From NCBI GenBank assembly GCA_964454745.1, contig CAYVUI010000066.1:1-25831 (forward strand): a stretch of 25,831 nt of DNA, given 5' to 3'. Made by a program: the position numbers and the translations under genes. The notes below the pieces were generated by a model. The model did no database searches and was not told where the DNA came from. It saw nothing but the letters and a program-made list of their open reading frames with translations. Origin of the DNA: CAYVUI01 sp964454745. GTDB lineage: Bacteria; Planctomycetota; Phycisphaerae; Sedimentisphaerales; Anaerohalosphaeraceae. Shown here piece after piece: positions 15,503 through 22,499 of this stretch (its first letter is position 1; the number at the start of each line of letters is the position of its first letter).

Positions 15503-16343
15503 ATGGAAAGCCTCAGCAATGACAACGTGATTTCAGGCCCGTTGCAAACCCTTCGCCGGGAGGTTCGATTCTGTGTCAATCCCTTCCTGGATGAAACCCC
15601 CCGCGGCAGCAACAGTTGGTCGGCGTGTCCGTCCGGTACGGGGCTGGCCCTGTATTTTGCCCTTGAGGTCTGCCTGGCCGGGACGGTGGATCCGCAAACC
15701 GGGTTTATCATCAATATTATCGAAGTGGACCGCCTCGTACAGGAAACGGCGGTTCCGCTTTTTGAAAGGGCCATCCGTTNNNNNNNNNNCCCTGGCCGAT
15801 ATCCTCGAAGAGACTGTAAATCGGCTTGGTGAGAAATTTCCCGCACATACCATTCTTGAACTGACCGGGCACCTGAACCCCGCCCGAAAAATCGTATTCC
15901 ATAAGGAGAATCCGGATATGATCATTTTCAGTGAAAAATTTGAATTTGCCGCGATGCATACCCTCTGGAATCCGGACTTTTCCGAGCAGAAAAATTACGA
16001 TATCTTCGGCAAATGCGCCCACCGCACCGGCCACGGCCACAATTACCAGGCCGAGATACAGCTCCTGGTCGAACGGGATAATCTTGAGGCCTTTCAGATT
16101 GGCGCGTTTGAGGATATCATCGATGCGGAATTTATCGAATGGGTAGATCACAAAAACCTCAATACCGACCTGCCGTACTTTGACAAAACCGTCCCGACGG
16201 TCGAGAACATTTCACGGTTTGCCTTTGAGAAACTCGAGGGCCGTTTCCCGCCGGCCGAGCTGTATGCCGTAACCATCTGGGAGACCTCTCGGACCGCTTC
16301 GACGTATTACAATCCGCGTTTTTCGCCCGTAAACAGGCTTTAA
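15503..16343 (+). CDS. Tandem-domain 6-pyruvoyl-tetrahydropterin synthase / QueD homologue (contains assembly gap)
   Basis: The gene starts at ATG 15503 (GGTGA 3 nt upstream; GTG 15497 is an alternative) and ends at TAA 16341-16343. It is interrupted by ten N, after which the coding frame differs by one. This is expected if the true gap length is a multiple of three. The C-terminal half is a full PTPS/QueD domain: FEFAAMHTLWNP (zinc His), FGKCAHRTGHGHNYQ (catalytic Cys and two zinc His), WVDHKNLN (Asp-His) and PTVENISRFAF, ending with WETSRTASTYY. The N-terminal half looks like a second T-fold domain (ALYFALEVCLAGTV, IINIIEVDRLVQE) that lacks the zinc histidines and is probably non-catalytic. 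The substrate should be the FolE product. Tetrahydropterin or preQ0-type products are both possible; no other queuosine gene is present. Confidence 0.85.
15780..15789. other. Assembly gap (10 N) inside the PTPS homologue
   Basis: Ten unresolved bases. The coding frames on either side join correctly only if the real length differs from ten (a multiple of three), so the apparent frameshift is an artefact. Confidence 0.95.
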
Positions 16344-16376
16344 TCTGCCCGTAAGAACCGCTGACCGGGGAATTTC

Positions 16377-16396
16377 AATCCGGGTAATGGATTTTT
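16377..16396 (+). terminator. Weak terminator after the PTPS homologue
   Basis: AATCC (16377-16381) can pair with GGATT (16389-16393) across a 7-nt loop, followed by TTT. It sits just before the guaB promoter. The stem is short, so read-through is likely. Confidence 0.3.
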
Positions 16397-16398
16397 GT

Positions 16399-16427
16399 TT
16401 GACCTTGGCCGGCGCGGGCTGTATATT
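16399..16427 (+). promoter_or_regulatory. Sigma70-like promoter of guaB
   Basis: TTGACC (16399-16404), a 17-nt spacer and TATATT (16422-16427). The leader is about 54 nt and contains GGAGG before the ATG at 16488. Confidence 0.65.
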
Positions 16428-16487
16428 TGGTCATGGTTTACGGTAATTCTCAAATCTCAGGTTTTACACATATCATGGAGGTCTACC

Positions 16488-17957
16488 ATGTCCCAGTCCA
16501 GAATCCGCACTGACGGTATCACCTTTGACGATGTACTGCTGGTCCCCGCCAGGAGCGATTTTGTCCCTGCACAGGCCGATACATCCACGCAGTTGACCAA
16601 CAATATACAGATCAATCTGCCGATCATCTCGGCGGCGATGGATACGGTGACCGAATCCGCCCTGGCGATCGCGATTGCCCAGGAAGGCGGGATCGGCATC
16701 ATCCACAAGAACCTGCAAATTGAGCAGCAGGTCCGCGAGGTCGCCAAGGTAAAACGCAGCGAAAATGGTGTCATCCAGGATCCGGTGGTTCTCGGACCGG
16801 AGGTGTCGGTCATTATCGCCCGGCAGGTGATGAACGAGCAGAATGTTTCCGGTATTCCGATTGTTGATGATGGAAAACTGGTGGGGATTATTACCCGACG
16901 CGACCTGAAATTCCTGCGGGATGACAGCGTGAACGTTGCTGCGGTTATGACACGCGAATTAATTACGGCAGAGGACGGGACCAACCTCGAACAGGCAAAG
17001 AAGATCCTCCAGAGGGCCAAGGTGGAGAAACTGCTGCTGACTGATAAAAGCGGCTCACTGGCCGGGATGATTACCATGCGTGACATAACCCGCATGGAAC
17101 AGTATCCCCTGGCAGTTCGAGATGCAAGGGGGCGGCTGCGTACCGGTGCGGCGGTGGGGGTAAAGGATTTTGACCGGATTGACGCGCTGATCGGGGCGGA
17201 AGTGGATGTCATTGTGGTCGATACCGCGCACGGGCACTCGAAAAATGTGATCGAAACCGTTGAGCATATCAAGAAAAACTACGAGATCGACGTGATCGCC
17301 GGAAATGTCGCCACTTCAGAAGCGACGGAAGACCTGATCGCTGCCGGGGCAAACGCGGTAAAAGTCGGGATTGGCCCCGGGGCGATTTGCACCACGCGGG
17401 TCATCAGCGGTGTGGGGGTACCGCAGATCTCGGCGATTATGGATTGCGTTAGCTGTGCGGACAAAAAAGGCATTCCGGTGATCGCTGATGGTGGGATTCG
17501 CCTAAGCGGGGATATCACCAAGGCCATTGCCGCCGGTGCGTCCAGTGTGATGCTCGGTTCGCTTTTGGCAGGGCTCGACGAAAGCCCGGGCCAGCTTGTG
17601 ATCTGGCGGGGCAGGCAGTTCAAGGAATACCGCGGAATGGGCTCGCTCGGCGCCATGGTAAAAGGCTCGGCCGACCGGTACGGTCAGGACAGCCGGGAAA
17701 AACGCGAGAAACTCGTCCCCGAAGGTGTGGAAGGGCGTGTGCCTTACAAGGGCAGACTCGAGAATTACCTTTATCAGCTTGTCGGCGGCCTGCGGGCGGG
17801 GATGGGCTATTGCGGAACCCGGACAATTAACGAACTGCGGACAAAGGCGCAGTTTGTCCGGATCAGTGCCGCCGGCGTGGCGGAATCACATCCCCACGAT
17901 ATCATGATTACCAAGGAAAGCCCCAATTACAGCGGCCCGGCCCGGCTGGAGGAGTAA
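16488..17957 (+). CDS. guaB: Inosine-5'-monophosphate dehydrogenase
   Basis: A 489-residue cytosolic enzyme that oxidises IMP to XMP with NAD, the committed step of GMP synthesis. The TIM-barrel start is TFDDVLLVPARSDF (about 12-25). A pair of CBS domains (about 95-205) is inserted in the barrel and normally binds adenine or guanine nucleotides for regulation. The catalytic loop is GIGPGAICTTRVISGVG with Cys301. The flap includes EGVEGRVPYKG. ATG 16488 has GGAGG 7 nt upstream, and MSQSRIRTDGITFDDVL is a typical N-terminus, so the longer frame from 16395 is not used. The next gene follows after 2 nt, so they are co-transcribed. Confidence 0.98.
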   Translation: MSQSRIRTDGITFDDVLLVPARSDFVPAQADTSTQLTNNIQINLPIISAAMDTVTESALAIAIAQEGGIGIIHKNLQIEQQVREVAKVKRSENGVIQDPVVLGPEVSVIIARQVMNEQNVSGIPIVDDGKLVGIITRRDLKFLRDDSVNVAAVMTRELITAEDGTNLEQAKKILQRAKVEKLLLTDKSGSLAGMITMRDITRMEQYPLAVRDARGRLRTGAAVGVKDFDRIDALIGAEVDVIVVDTAHGHSKNVIETVEHIKKNYEIDVIAGNVATSEATEDLIAAGANAVKVGIGPGAICTTRVISGVGVPQISAIMDCVSCADKKGIPVIADGGIRLSGDITKAIAAGASSVMLGSLLAGLDESPGQLVIWRGRQFKEYRGMGSLGAMVKGSADRYGQDSREKREKLVPEGVEGRVPYKGRLENYLYQLVGGLRAGMGYCGTRTINELRTKAQFVRISAAGVAESHPHDIMITKESPNYSGPARLEE

Positions 17958-17959
17958 AT

Positions 17960-18934
17960 ATGAAAATCAGCCGTAAAATGGCGTTGATTTTATTGATTTT
18001 GCCGGTGATTTTGCCGTGGAAAGCATATGCCGCAAAAAAGGCACGCCTGGAACTAAGACTCGAACCCCAGCAGGCCGTGCATATCAAAACCCGGCATGTT
18101 ACGGAGTTTGTTACCCGCCAGAAGGAGCATGACATCACCGTTCGACGTAAGCAGCAGACGGAAATGGATTATGGCGTCGAGTGTGTCAAGCATACCAAAG
18201 AGAAGGAAATGCTGTTTAACAAGACGCTGATGAGCCTTGCGTTTGTGCATCAGGAAGATGCCGGGGAGGGCGAATACAAGACCGTTCGTGAATACGACTC
18301 AAAAACGGGAGAAAAAAAGGAAGACGCCCTGGTCAATCCGTTTATTTTTACGTTGGGCAGCCGGATTTTTGTCCGTGTCGACGGCGAGGGCAATCTTCTT
18401 GGAAGCGGTGGCGCCCAGCAGGCGGCGGCACTGATCCTTGAAGCAATGCATGGACCGGGGGCATCGGAAAAGATGCCCGGTCAGCTTGCGTATTATGCGG
18501 AAACCCTTGGACGGATCCCGGCGTTTCTTGCGTACTACCCCGGTAAAATGGCCCAGGGCCAAACCTGGGAAGCGCCGTATTATCACAGCCGGACCAAAGA
18601 CCTCTGGAGCCAAAACTGGCACTGGCAGATCGAAGAAATCGAAAAGGATTCACTCAAGGTGGTGGGGCGAACGGAAGGCGAGGAAAAGTTCACCCAGTCG
18701 GGGGGAGATTCTGTCATTGAGCAGAATTTCAAGACCGAAATCACCGCGAAGCTTTTTATCGACCGTGAGACGGGTATTATCCTGCACGGGGATATTCTTG
18801 AAAAGAAAAACGGGACAGTCGTACGCGTTGAGTCCAAAGGAGATGGTTCGGAGTCTCAAAAACAAGTGATTGCCACCGTGGAGATACACTCTGCGGGAAC
18901 GATTGAAACACGAATCTTAGAGGACGAGGATTAA
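17960..18934 (+). CDS. Secreted protein of unknown function (possibly DUF6263-like)
   Basis: A 324-residue exported protein. A signal peptide (residues 1 to about 25: basic MKISRK, hydrophobic core ALILLILPVILP, then WKAYA) precedes the mature part. The mature protein begins LELRLEPQQAVHIKTRHVT, alternates beta-strand-like stretches with charged residues, and has YYPGKMAQGQTWEAPYY near the middle. This resembles planctomycete and Bacteroidetes secreted proteins that describe a quantity with large paired beta-sheets, such as DUF6263, but the match is from memory and weak. There is no lipobox and no transmembrane helix after the signal. GGAGGAG 5 nt before the ATG overlaps the end of guaB, and the gene starts 2 nt after the guaB stop. 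That suggests co-expression, but no functional link to purine synthesis is visible. Confidence 0.75.
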   Translation: MKISRKMALILLILPVILPWKAYAAKKARLELRLEPQQAVHIKTRHVTEFVTRQKEHDITVRRKQQTEMDYGVECVKHTKEKEMLFNKTLMSLAFVHQEDAGEGEYKTVREYDSKTGEKKEDALVNPFIFTLGSRIFVRVDGEGNLLGSGGAQQAAALILEAMHGPGASEKMPGQLAYYAETLGRIPAFLAYYPGKMAQGQTWEAPYYHSRTKDLWSQNWHWQIEEIEKDSLKVVGRTEGEEKFTQSGGDSVIEQNFKTEITAKLFIDRETGIILHGDILEKKNGTVVRVESKGDGSESQKQVIATVEIHSAGTIETRILEDED

Positions 18935-18939
18935 TAAAC

Positions 18940-18960
18940 ACCCTATCCGCAGGGTTTATA
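18940..18960 (+). terminator. Weak hairpin after the guaB operon
   Basis: ACCCT (18940-18944) and AGGGT (18951-18955) form a 5-bp stem with a 6-nt loop, followed by TTAT rather than a full T-run. It lies in the convergent gap before the Coq7-like gene. Confidence 0.35.
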
Positions 18961-19004
18961 GTGAACCGCTATTGTAATCGGATAAATACGGCAGGAGATA
19001 GATT

Positions 19005-19526
19005 TCAACATTCAGATTCAAGGAGTTTTTTCCAGCGGTCAATATGTACCTGCTCGTCCGCCCGGTCTTTGGCGATAATTGCATGGGTCTGCTCATCCCA
19101 GTTTACGGATTCGAGAATCTTGCCGTAATCGGTTACCGCCTTGGATTCCACCCATATCCCGGCCTTTAAGATCGCTTTTTTGCCTAAAATCCTCGATCCG
19201 AGGCCCATCACAAAGCCGACCCACCAGAAAACAAACGCATAAAATGCGGGATGAGCCCCATATTCCATCAATTTCGTCCGGAAATCCTGGATATGCGTCA
19301 TCTCATTATGCATGGCTGCGATCAGTTCACGGTTCAGTTCGCTGGGCTCTCTTGTAATCTGCATTCGGTAAATATTGGCTGCCATGACCTCGAGCATGTG
19401 AAGCTGACGCAGGGTTTTGACGATGGATTTGCGTTTTTCAGGTGAGATATCCCGGCCGCGGTGCTGGATTTCTTCCGCGTGCATCGGCGGACGAATCAGG
19501 GTAGGGTCATAGTGTTCCGGATTCAT
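19005..19526 (-). CDS. Ferritin-like diiron protein of the Coq7 (demethoxyubiquinone hydroxylase) type
   Basis: A 173-residue protein with the four-helix diiron pattern of Coq7. The iron ligands are Glu46 (LEVMAANIY), Glu75-x2-His78 (NEMTHI), Glu127 (WVESKAVTDY) and Glu158-x2-His161 (DEQVHIDRW). A hydrophobic stretch at about 95-113 (FYAFVFWWVGFVMGLGSRI) corresponds to the membrane-associated helix of Coq7. Known Coq7 proteins hydroxylate the quinone ring in ubiquinone synthesis. Planctomycetes usually make menaquinone, so this protein may have another substrate. The start at ATG 19526 has AGGAG 8 nt upstream, and the gene overlaps the end of tilS by 20 nt. A bacterioferritin or rubrerythrin relative is less likely because of the ligand spacing and the hydrophobic segment. 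Confidence 0.8.
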   Translation of the reverse strand: MNPEHYDPTLIRPPMHAEEIQHRGRDISPEKRKSIVKTLRQLHMLEVMAANIYRMQITREPSELNRELIAAMHNEMTHIQDFRTKLMEYGAHPAFYAFVFWWVGFVMGLGSRILGKKAILKAGIWVESKAVTDYGKILESVNWDEQTHAIIAKDRADEQVHIDRWKKLLESEC

Positions 19527-20553
19527 TGTTTTTGCTCCTAAAATGCGATTTATCAGCTAAATAAAAGGATTTTCGGTTGGTTTTAAGTATAAAACCGCCG
19601 GGTAATTCAAGGATGCGATTGCCCGGACCGCCGGCAAAAGAAAGCATTCTTTTATAATGGCGACGTGTGAGGTCGCGTTGTCCCGCATTGAGCTCAATGA
19701 GTCCTTTTCGGAGCAGGTTTGCCTGGATTGGTTCGGGTAAAATGGCAAATCTTTTTTTGTCTAATTTGAGAAAACCTGTTTTTTTACAATTCACAATTTC
19801 TTCGAACCAATGATCTGTTTCCTTTTCGATTCGAAGCTGCATTCGGCGTGTGGATTCAGCCAGCCGGGCCAGTGCCGCTGTAATATCCTTATTGCAGTCT
19901 TGCTGAATTGCGGGCAGCAGTTGATGACGGATCAGGTTGCGGGAAATCGCGGTGTCGCGGTTGGTCGGGTCCGTACAGTAATCCTGGCCGATCGTCCTGA
20001 GATAACTTTGGATATCGCAGGATCGAAGCATCAGCATCGGCCTGATAAAGAAGACATTATCAAACTTCTTTTTGGGGGCGATCCCGGCCAGTCCGGGATA
20101 TGCCGTGCCCCTTTTCAGGCGAAAAATCAGTGTCTCTGCATTATCGTCTGCGTGATGCGCAAGTGCAACATTGTTGCAATTTTGACGTTTTGCAATGCGG
20201 ATCAGGGCCTGGCGCCGAAGGTCCCGGGCGGCTGTTTCCGTAGATAGCCTGTGTTGTTTTGCATGCCCGGAAACGTCCACACTTTCACAAAAAAAGTGGA
20301 TATTCAGTTTAAAAGCAAGCTTTTCGACAAAATCCTGATCCTTTTGAGCACATGCACGCAGGTTATGGTTGATATGGGCAATTATCAGTTTGGCCCGGAT
20401 TCGCCCCTGCCTGCAAAAACTGTCCAGCAACCGCACCATTGCCGTGGAATCCGAACCGCCGGATACAGCGAGAAGGACAGTGGAGTTATTCGGGATCAGG
20501 TGATTCCGACAAATACAGTCCAGTGTCAATTGTTCGATCAATGAAACATCCAT
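19507..20553 (-). CDS. tilS: tRNA(Ile)-lysidine synthase
   Basis: A 348-residue PP-loop ATPase that converts cytidine 34 of the tRNA-Ile CAU anticodon to lysidine, letting it read AUA. The PP-loop is SGGSDSTAM (31-39). The family-typical ALAHHADDNAETLIFRL and GLAGIAPKK follow, and there is a short C-terminal domain. ATG 20553 (MDVSLIEQ) is preferred over the upstream in-frame start at 20670, because the extra residues fall in a hairpin-rich region. No Shine-Dalgarno is seen. An extended -10 TGCTACAAT ends 7 nt before the ATG, suggesting a leaderless mRNA. It is followed by the overlapping Coq7-like gene. Confidence 0.92.
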   Translation of the reverse strand: MDVSLIEQLTLDCICRNHLIPNNSTVLLAVSGGSDSTAMVRLLDSFCRQGRIRAKLIIAHINHNLRACAQKDQDFVEKLAFKLNIHFFCESVDVSGHAKQHRLSTETAARDLRRQALIRIAKRQNCNNVALAHHADDNAETLIFRLKRGTAYPGLAGIAPKKKFDNVFFIRPMLMLRSCDIQSYLRTIGQDYCTDPTNRDTAISRNLIRHQLLPAIQQDCNKDITAALARLAESTRRMQLRIEKETDHWFEEIVNCKKTGFLKLDKKRFAILPEPIQANLLRKGLIELNAGQRDLTRRHYKRMLSFAGGPGNRILELPGGFILKTNRKSFYLADKSHFRSKNNESGTL

Positions 20554-20560
20554 GCCCACA

Positions 20561-20569
20561 ATTGTAGCA
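20561..20569 (-). promoter_or_regulatory. Extended -10 promoter at the tilS start
   Basis: The minus strand reads TGCTACAAT, then TGTGGGC, then the ATG at 20553. The spacing puts the transcript start at or next to the ATG. No good -35 is seen. Confidence 0.5.
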
Positions 20570-20619
20570 TCAGAATGGACAGGAAAGGATAAAAATATCG
20601 TATTTCTGCGCAAAAGAGT

Positions 20620-20649
20620 GGGCCTGCACACCCCGCAATGCACAGGCCC
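20620..20649. repeat. Hairpin of 7 bp (GGGCCTG/CAGGCCC)
   Basis: GGGCCTG (20620-20626) and CAGGCCC (20643-20649) are perfect inverted arms around a 16-nt loop. An outer GTGGG/CCCAC pair may extend the structure. No T-run follows on either strand, so it is not a standard terminator. It lies between the lipoprotein terminator and tilS. Confidence 0.5.
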
Positions 20650-20668
20650 TATAACCCACCATACCACC

Positions 20669-20700
20669 AAAAAAAACTTGTTTCAGCCCTGATAAACAGG
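20669..20700 (-). terminator. Probable terminator of the TPR-like lipoprotein gene
   Basis: On the minus strand, CTGTTT pairs with AAACAAG-type sequence across a loop and is followed by eight T. The stem is short (TGTTT/AAACA), but the T-run is long. Confidence 0.5.
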
Positions 20701-20721
20701 ACCGTTTTTTTGCTGATATTT

Positions 20722-20766
20722 AATCGTCATTTCAGGTCCATTTCTTTAGATTTAAAAATGACGATT
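20722..20766. repeat. Perfect 11-bp inverted repeat
   Basis: AATCGTCATTT (20722-20732) and AAATGACGATT (20756-20766) are exact reverse complements, 23 nt apart, 14 nt after the lipoprotein stop. They could form a 3' UTR hairpin or a protein-binding site. The terminator above lies further downstream. Confidence 0.7.
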
Positions 20767-20779
20767 CATAATTCTATAC

Positions 20780-21565
20780 TTATTCTACCGATTGTTTGCT
20801 GTTTGTCAACTGTTGAATTCGTTTTTTTGCCTGTTCCGTGTTATTTTCGTACCTGGATTCCTCTTCAACAGCGGCTTTGTACAGTTCCAGTGCCTGGTCC
20901 TTCATTAGGAGTTTTCGGTCCATGACATAGGCTGCCCGGTACCTGGCCGGGTAGGGGGTCAGAGGGTCCCACTGGAAGGTACGCTGGTAGTACACCACGG
21001 CGACTTCATAGTCGTTGAAGTGCTCGTAAACCTTTGCTGCATAATAAGATGCATCATCGATCTTGTCGCTGGAGGGGTACTGTTTAATCAGCGTATTGAA
21101 CTTATTGAGTGCCAGACGCATTTTTTTGTCGTCCGTGATAATCAGCAATCCGCCGGCGTCCTTGTAGAGCTTCATCGCATCTTCATACATTTCATCGGCT
21201 GCGGGGATCGAACGGACCGCCTTGATGTCCGAACCGGCAAGCTCGGCAGGCATGAGGTATTTATACTGAGTTACTCGATCCAGAAGTGCCAGTTCTCGCT
21301 TGGCCCATGCATGGCGAGTATGATATCCAACGGAATCGTAGTATTCCGCGAGTTGTTCGAGATAGGAACGATACCCTGCCCTGTGCCTTGCCAGGTTTTC
21401 CACAAGGTCCACTTCCGTTGCGTTGGGTACGACGACTCCCGCGCTGGCCGGGATGCTGTCGGGATCAAGCCGGAAATGAGGTGCATCCTTTGCGCTGGGT
21501 TGACATCCACATTGTAACGCGAGAATTCCAATCAGAATCAGACTTGTAAAAGCCCAGGTTCTCAT
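20780..21565 (-). CDS. Lipoprotein with TPR-like helical repeats (BamD-like)
   Basis: A 261-residue protein. The signal peptide (MRTWAFTSLILIGILALQCGC) ends in a lipobox-like CGC, predicting lipidation of Cys21. The mature part is helical, with TPR-like units of about 34-38 residues. One contains ALNKFNTLIKQYPSSDKIDDA and is followed by YYAAKVYEHFNDYEVAVVYYQRT; another contains ARYRAAYVMDRKLLMKDQALELY. This spacing and the YPSS motif resemble YbgF/BamD-type tetratricopeptide lipoproteins that act as outer-membrane assembly or scaffold factors, so a scaffold role at the outer membrane is likely but unproven. ATG 21565 has AAAGGA 7-8 nt upstream, and a TTGACA promoter precedes it. Confidence 0.75.
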   Translation of the reverse strand: MRTWAFTSLILIGILALQCGCQPSAKDAPHFRLDPDSIPASAGVVVPNATEVDLVENLARHRAGYRSYLEQLAEYYDSVGYHTRHAWAKRELALLDRVTQYKYLMPAELAGSDIKAVRSIPAADEMYEDAMKLYKDAGGLLIITDDKKMRLALNKFNTLIKQYPSSDKIDDASYYAAKVYEHFNDYEVAVVYYQRTFQWDPLTPYPARYRAAYVMDRKLLMKDQALELYKAAVEEESRYENNTEQAKKRIQQLTNSKQSVE

Positions 21566-21622
21566 ACGTAATCCTTTCGATGAGAGTATTGTTTAGCCCG
21601 GAGACGATAAAACTCCTCGTTT

Positions 21623-21650
21623 AGAGTATCAGAGCCGACACCGTTGTCAA
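21623..21650 (-). promoter_or_regulatory. Promoter of the TPR-like lipoprotein gene
   Basis: On the minus strand a consensus TTGACA (21645-21650), a 16-nt spacer and a poor -10 TACTCT (21623-21628). The leader would be about 50 nt. Confidence 0.5.
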
Positions 21651-21710
21651 GGGATTATTGAGGATTTTTGGGTCTTTGATTGCCTTTTCATCGCCCCGGA
21701 CAAGGCCGGC

Positions 21711-22485
21711 TTACCATTGCGCCTCGATATAGGGCCCGATCGGGCCGTCGGGTTTGGGTTTGGGCCTGGATTTGATAATCGCCTCGGCGATGGGGATGTC
21801 GGGTTTGCGGGTGATCTTCATGTTGGTNNNNNNNNNNCCGGCGGCCGACCTCCGCGCGCTCGGGCGGATCATGCACCTGCTCGCCGAGCATTTCAACCAG
21901 CATGGAATCGTCACTGATCCGTGCCCGCTGCTCGTCGGTGAGGTTTTCAAGGTTCTGGTAGGCTCGTTTGAGCAGATCCAGGGCAAACACCTGCGGCGTC
22001 TGGGCCTCAAAAAGGTCGGATCTGTCGATGGTGTCGTGGATGACGCCGTCGTGTACTTTTTTGATCGTGGAGATTACCGGGCACGCGAGCATGGCGGCTT
22101 GTTTCTGTCCGGCGGTTTCAAACAGTTCATCGAGCCATTCGTCCATCAGGCAGCAGCGAACCGCATCATGTACCGCGACCAGCTCGATTTCCGGTTTGAC
22201 CAGGTCGAGGGCTTTTTGGACGGTCTCCCATCTTTCGCTTCCGCCGTGCGTGAGCTTGACCCCGTAAAAACTCAGGTTTGCTCCCCACTTGAGTTTCATG
22301 AGTTCTTCGTCTTCCGGTGAGATTGAAAGAATGATCTGCTTGACGTGATCGCGTTTTTCAAAAAATTCGATACTGCGCAAAAAGGCCGCTCGCCCGAGGA
22401 CTTCGATAAACGGTTTCTTGCGGTCGCCGCCAAACCGGGCACTGGCCCCTGCGGCACAGATGATAACAGCTGTATCTTTCATCAT
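21711..22485 (-). CDS. ispD: 2-C-methyl-D-erythritol 4-phosphate cytidylyltransferase (contains assembly gap)
   Basis: This enzyme transfers CMP from CTP to methylerythritol phosphate, step 3 of the MEP isoprenoid pathway. The N-terminal nucleotide-binding motif is IICAAGASARFGGDRKKPF (about 7-25). VAVHDAVRCC, the segment CPVISTIKKV and EAQTPQVFALDLLKRAY are IspD hallmarks. Ten N at 21828-21837 interrupt the gene; the C-terminus resumes one frame over with TNMKITRKPDIPIAEAIIKS and stops at TAA 21711-21713. Both parts join in frame if the true gap is a multiple of three. The few residues just before the gap fit the family poorly, so bases beside the gap may be unreliable. ATG 22485 (or 22482) has CGAGAAA upstream, 14 nt after the sulfatase stop. 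Confidence 0.88.
21828..21837. other. Assembly gap (10 N) inside ispD
   Basis: Ten unresolved bases. The IspD frames on either side match only if the real length is a multiple of three, so the frame change is an assembly artefact. Confidence 0.95.
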
Positions 22486-22499
22486 TATTTCTCGATAAT

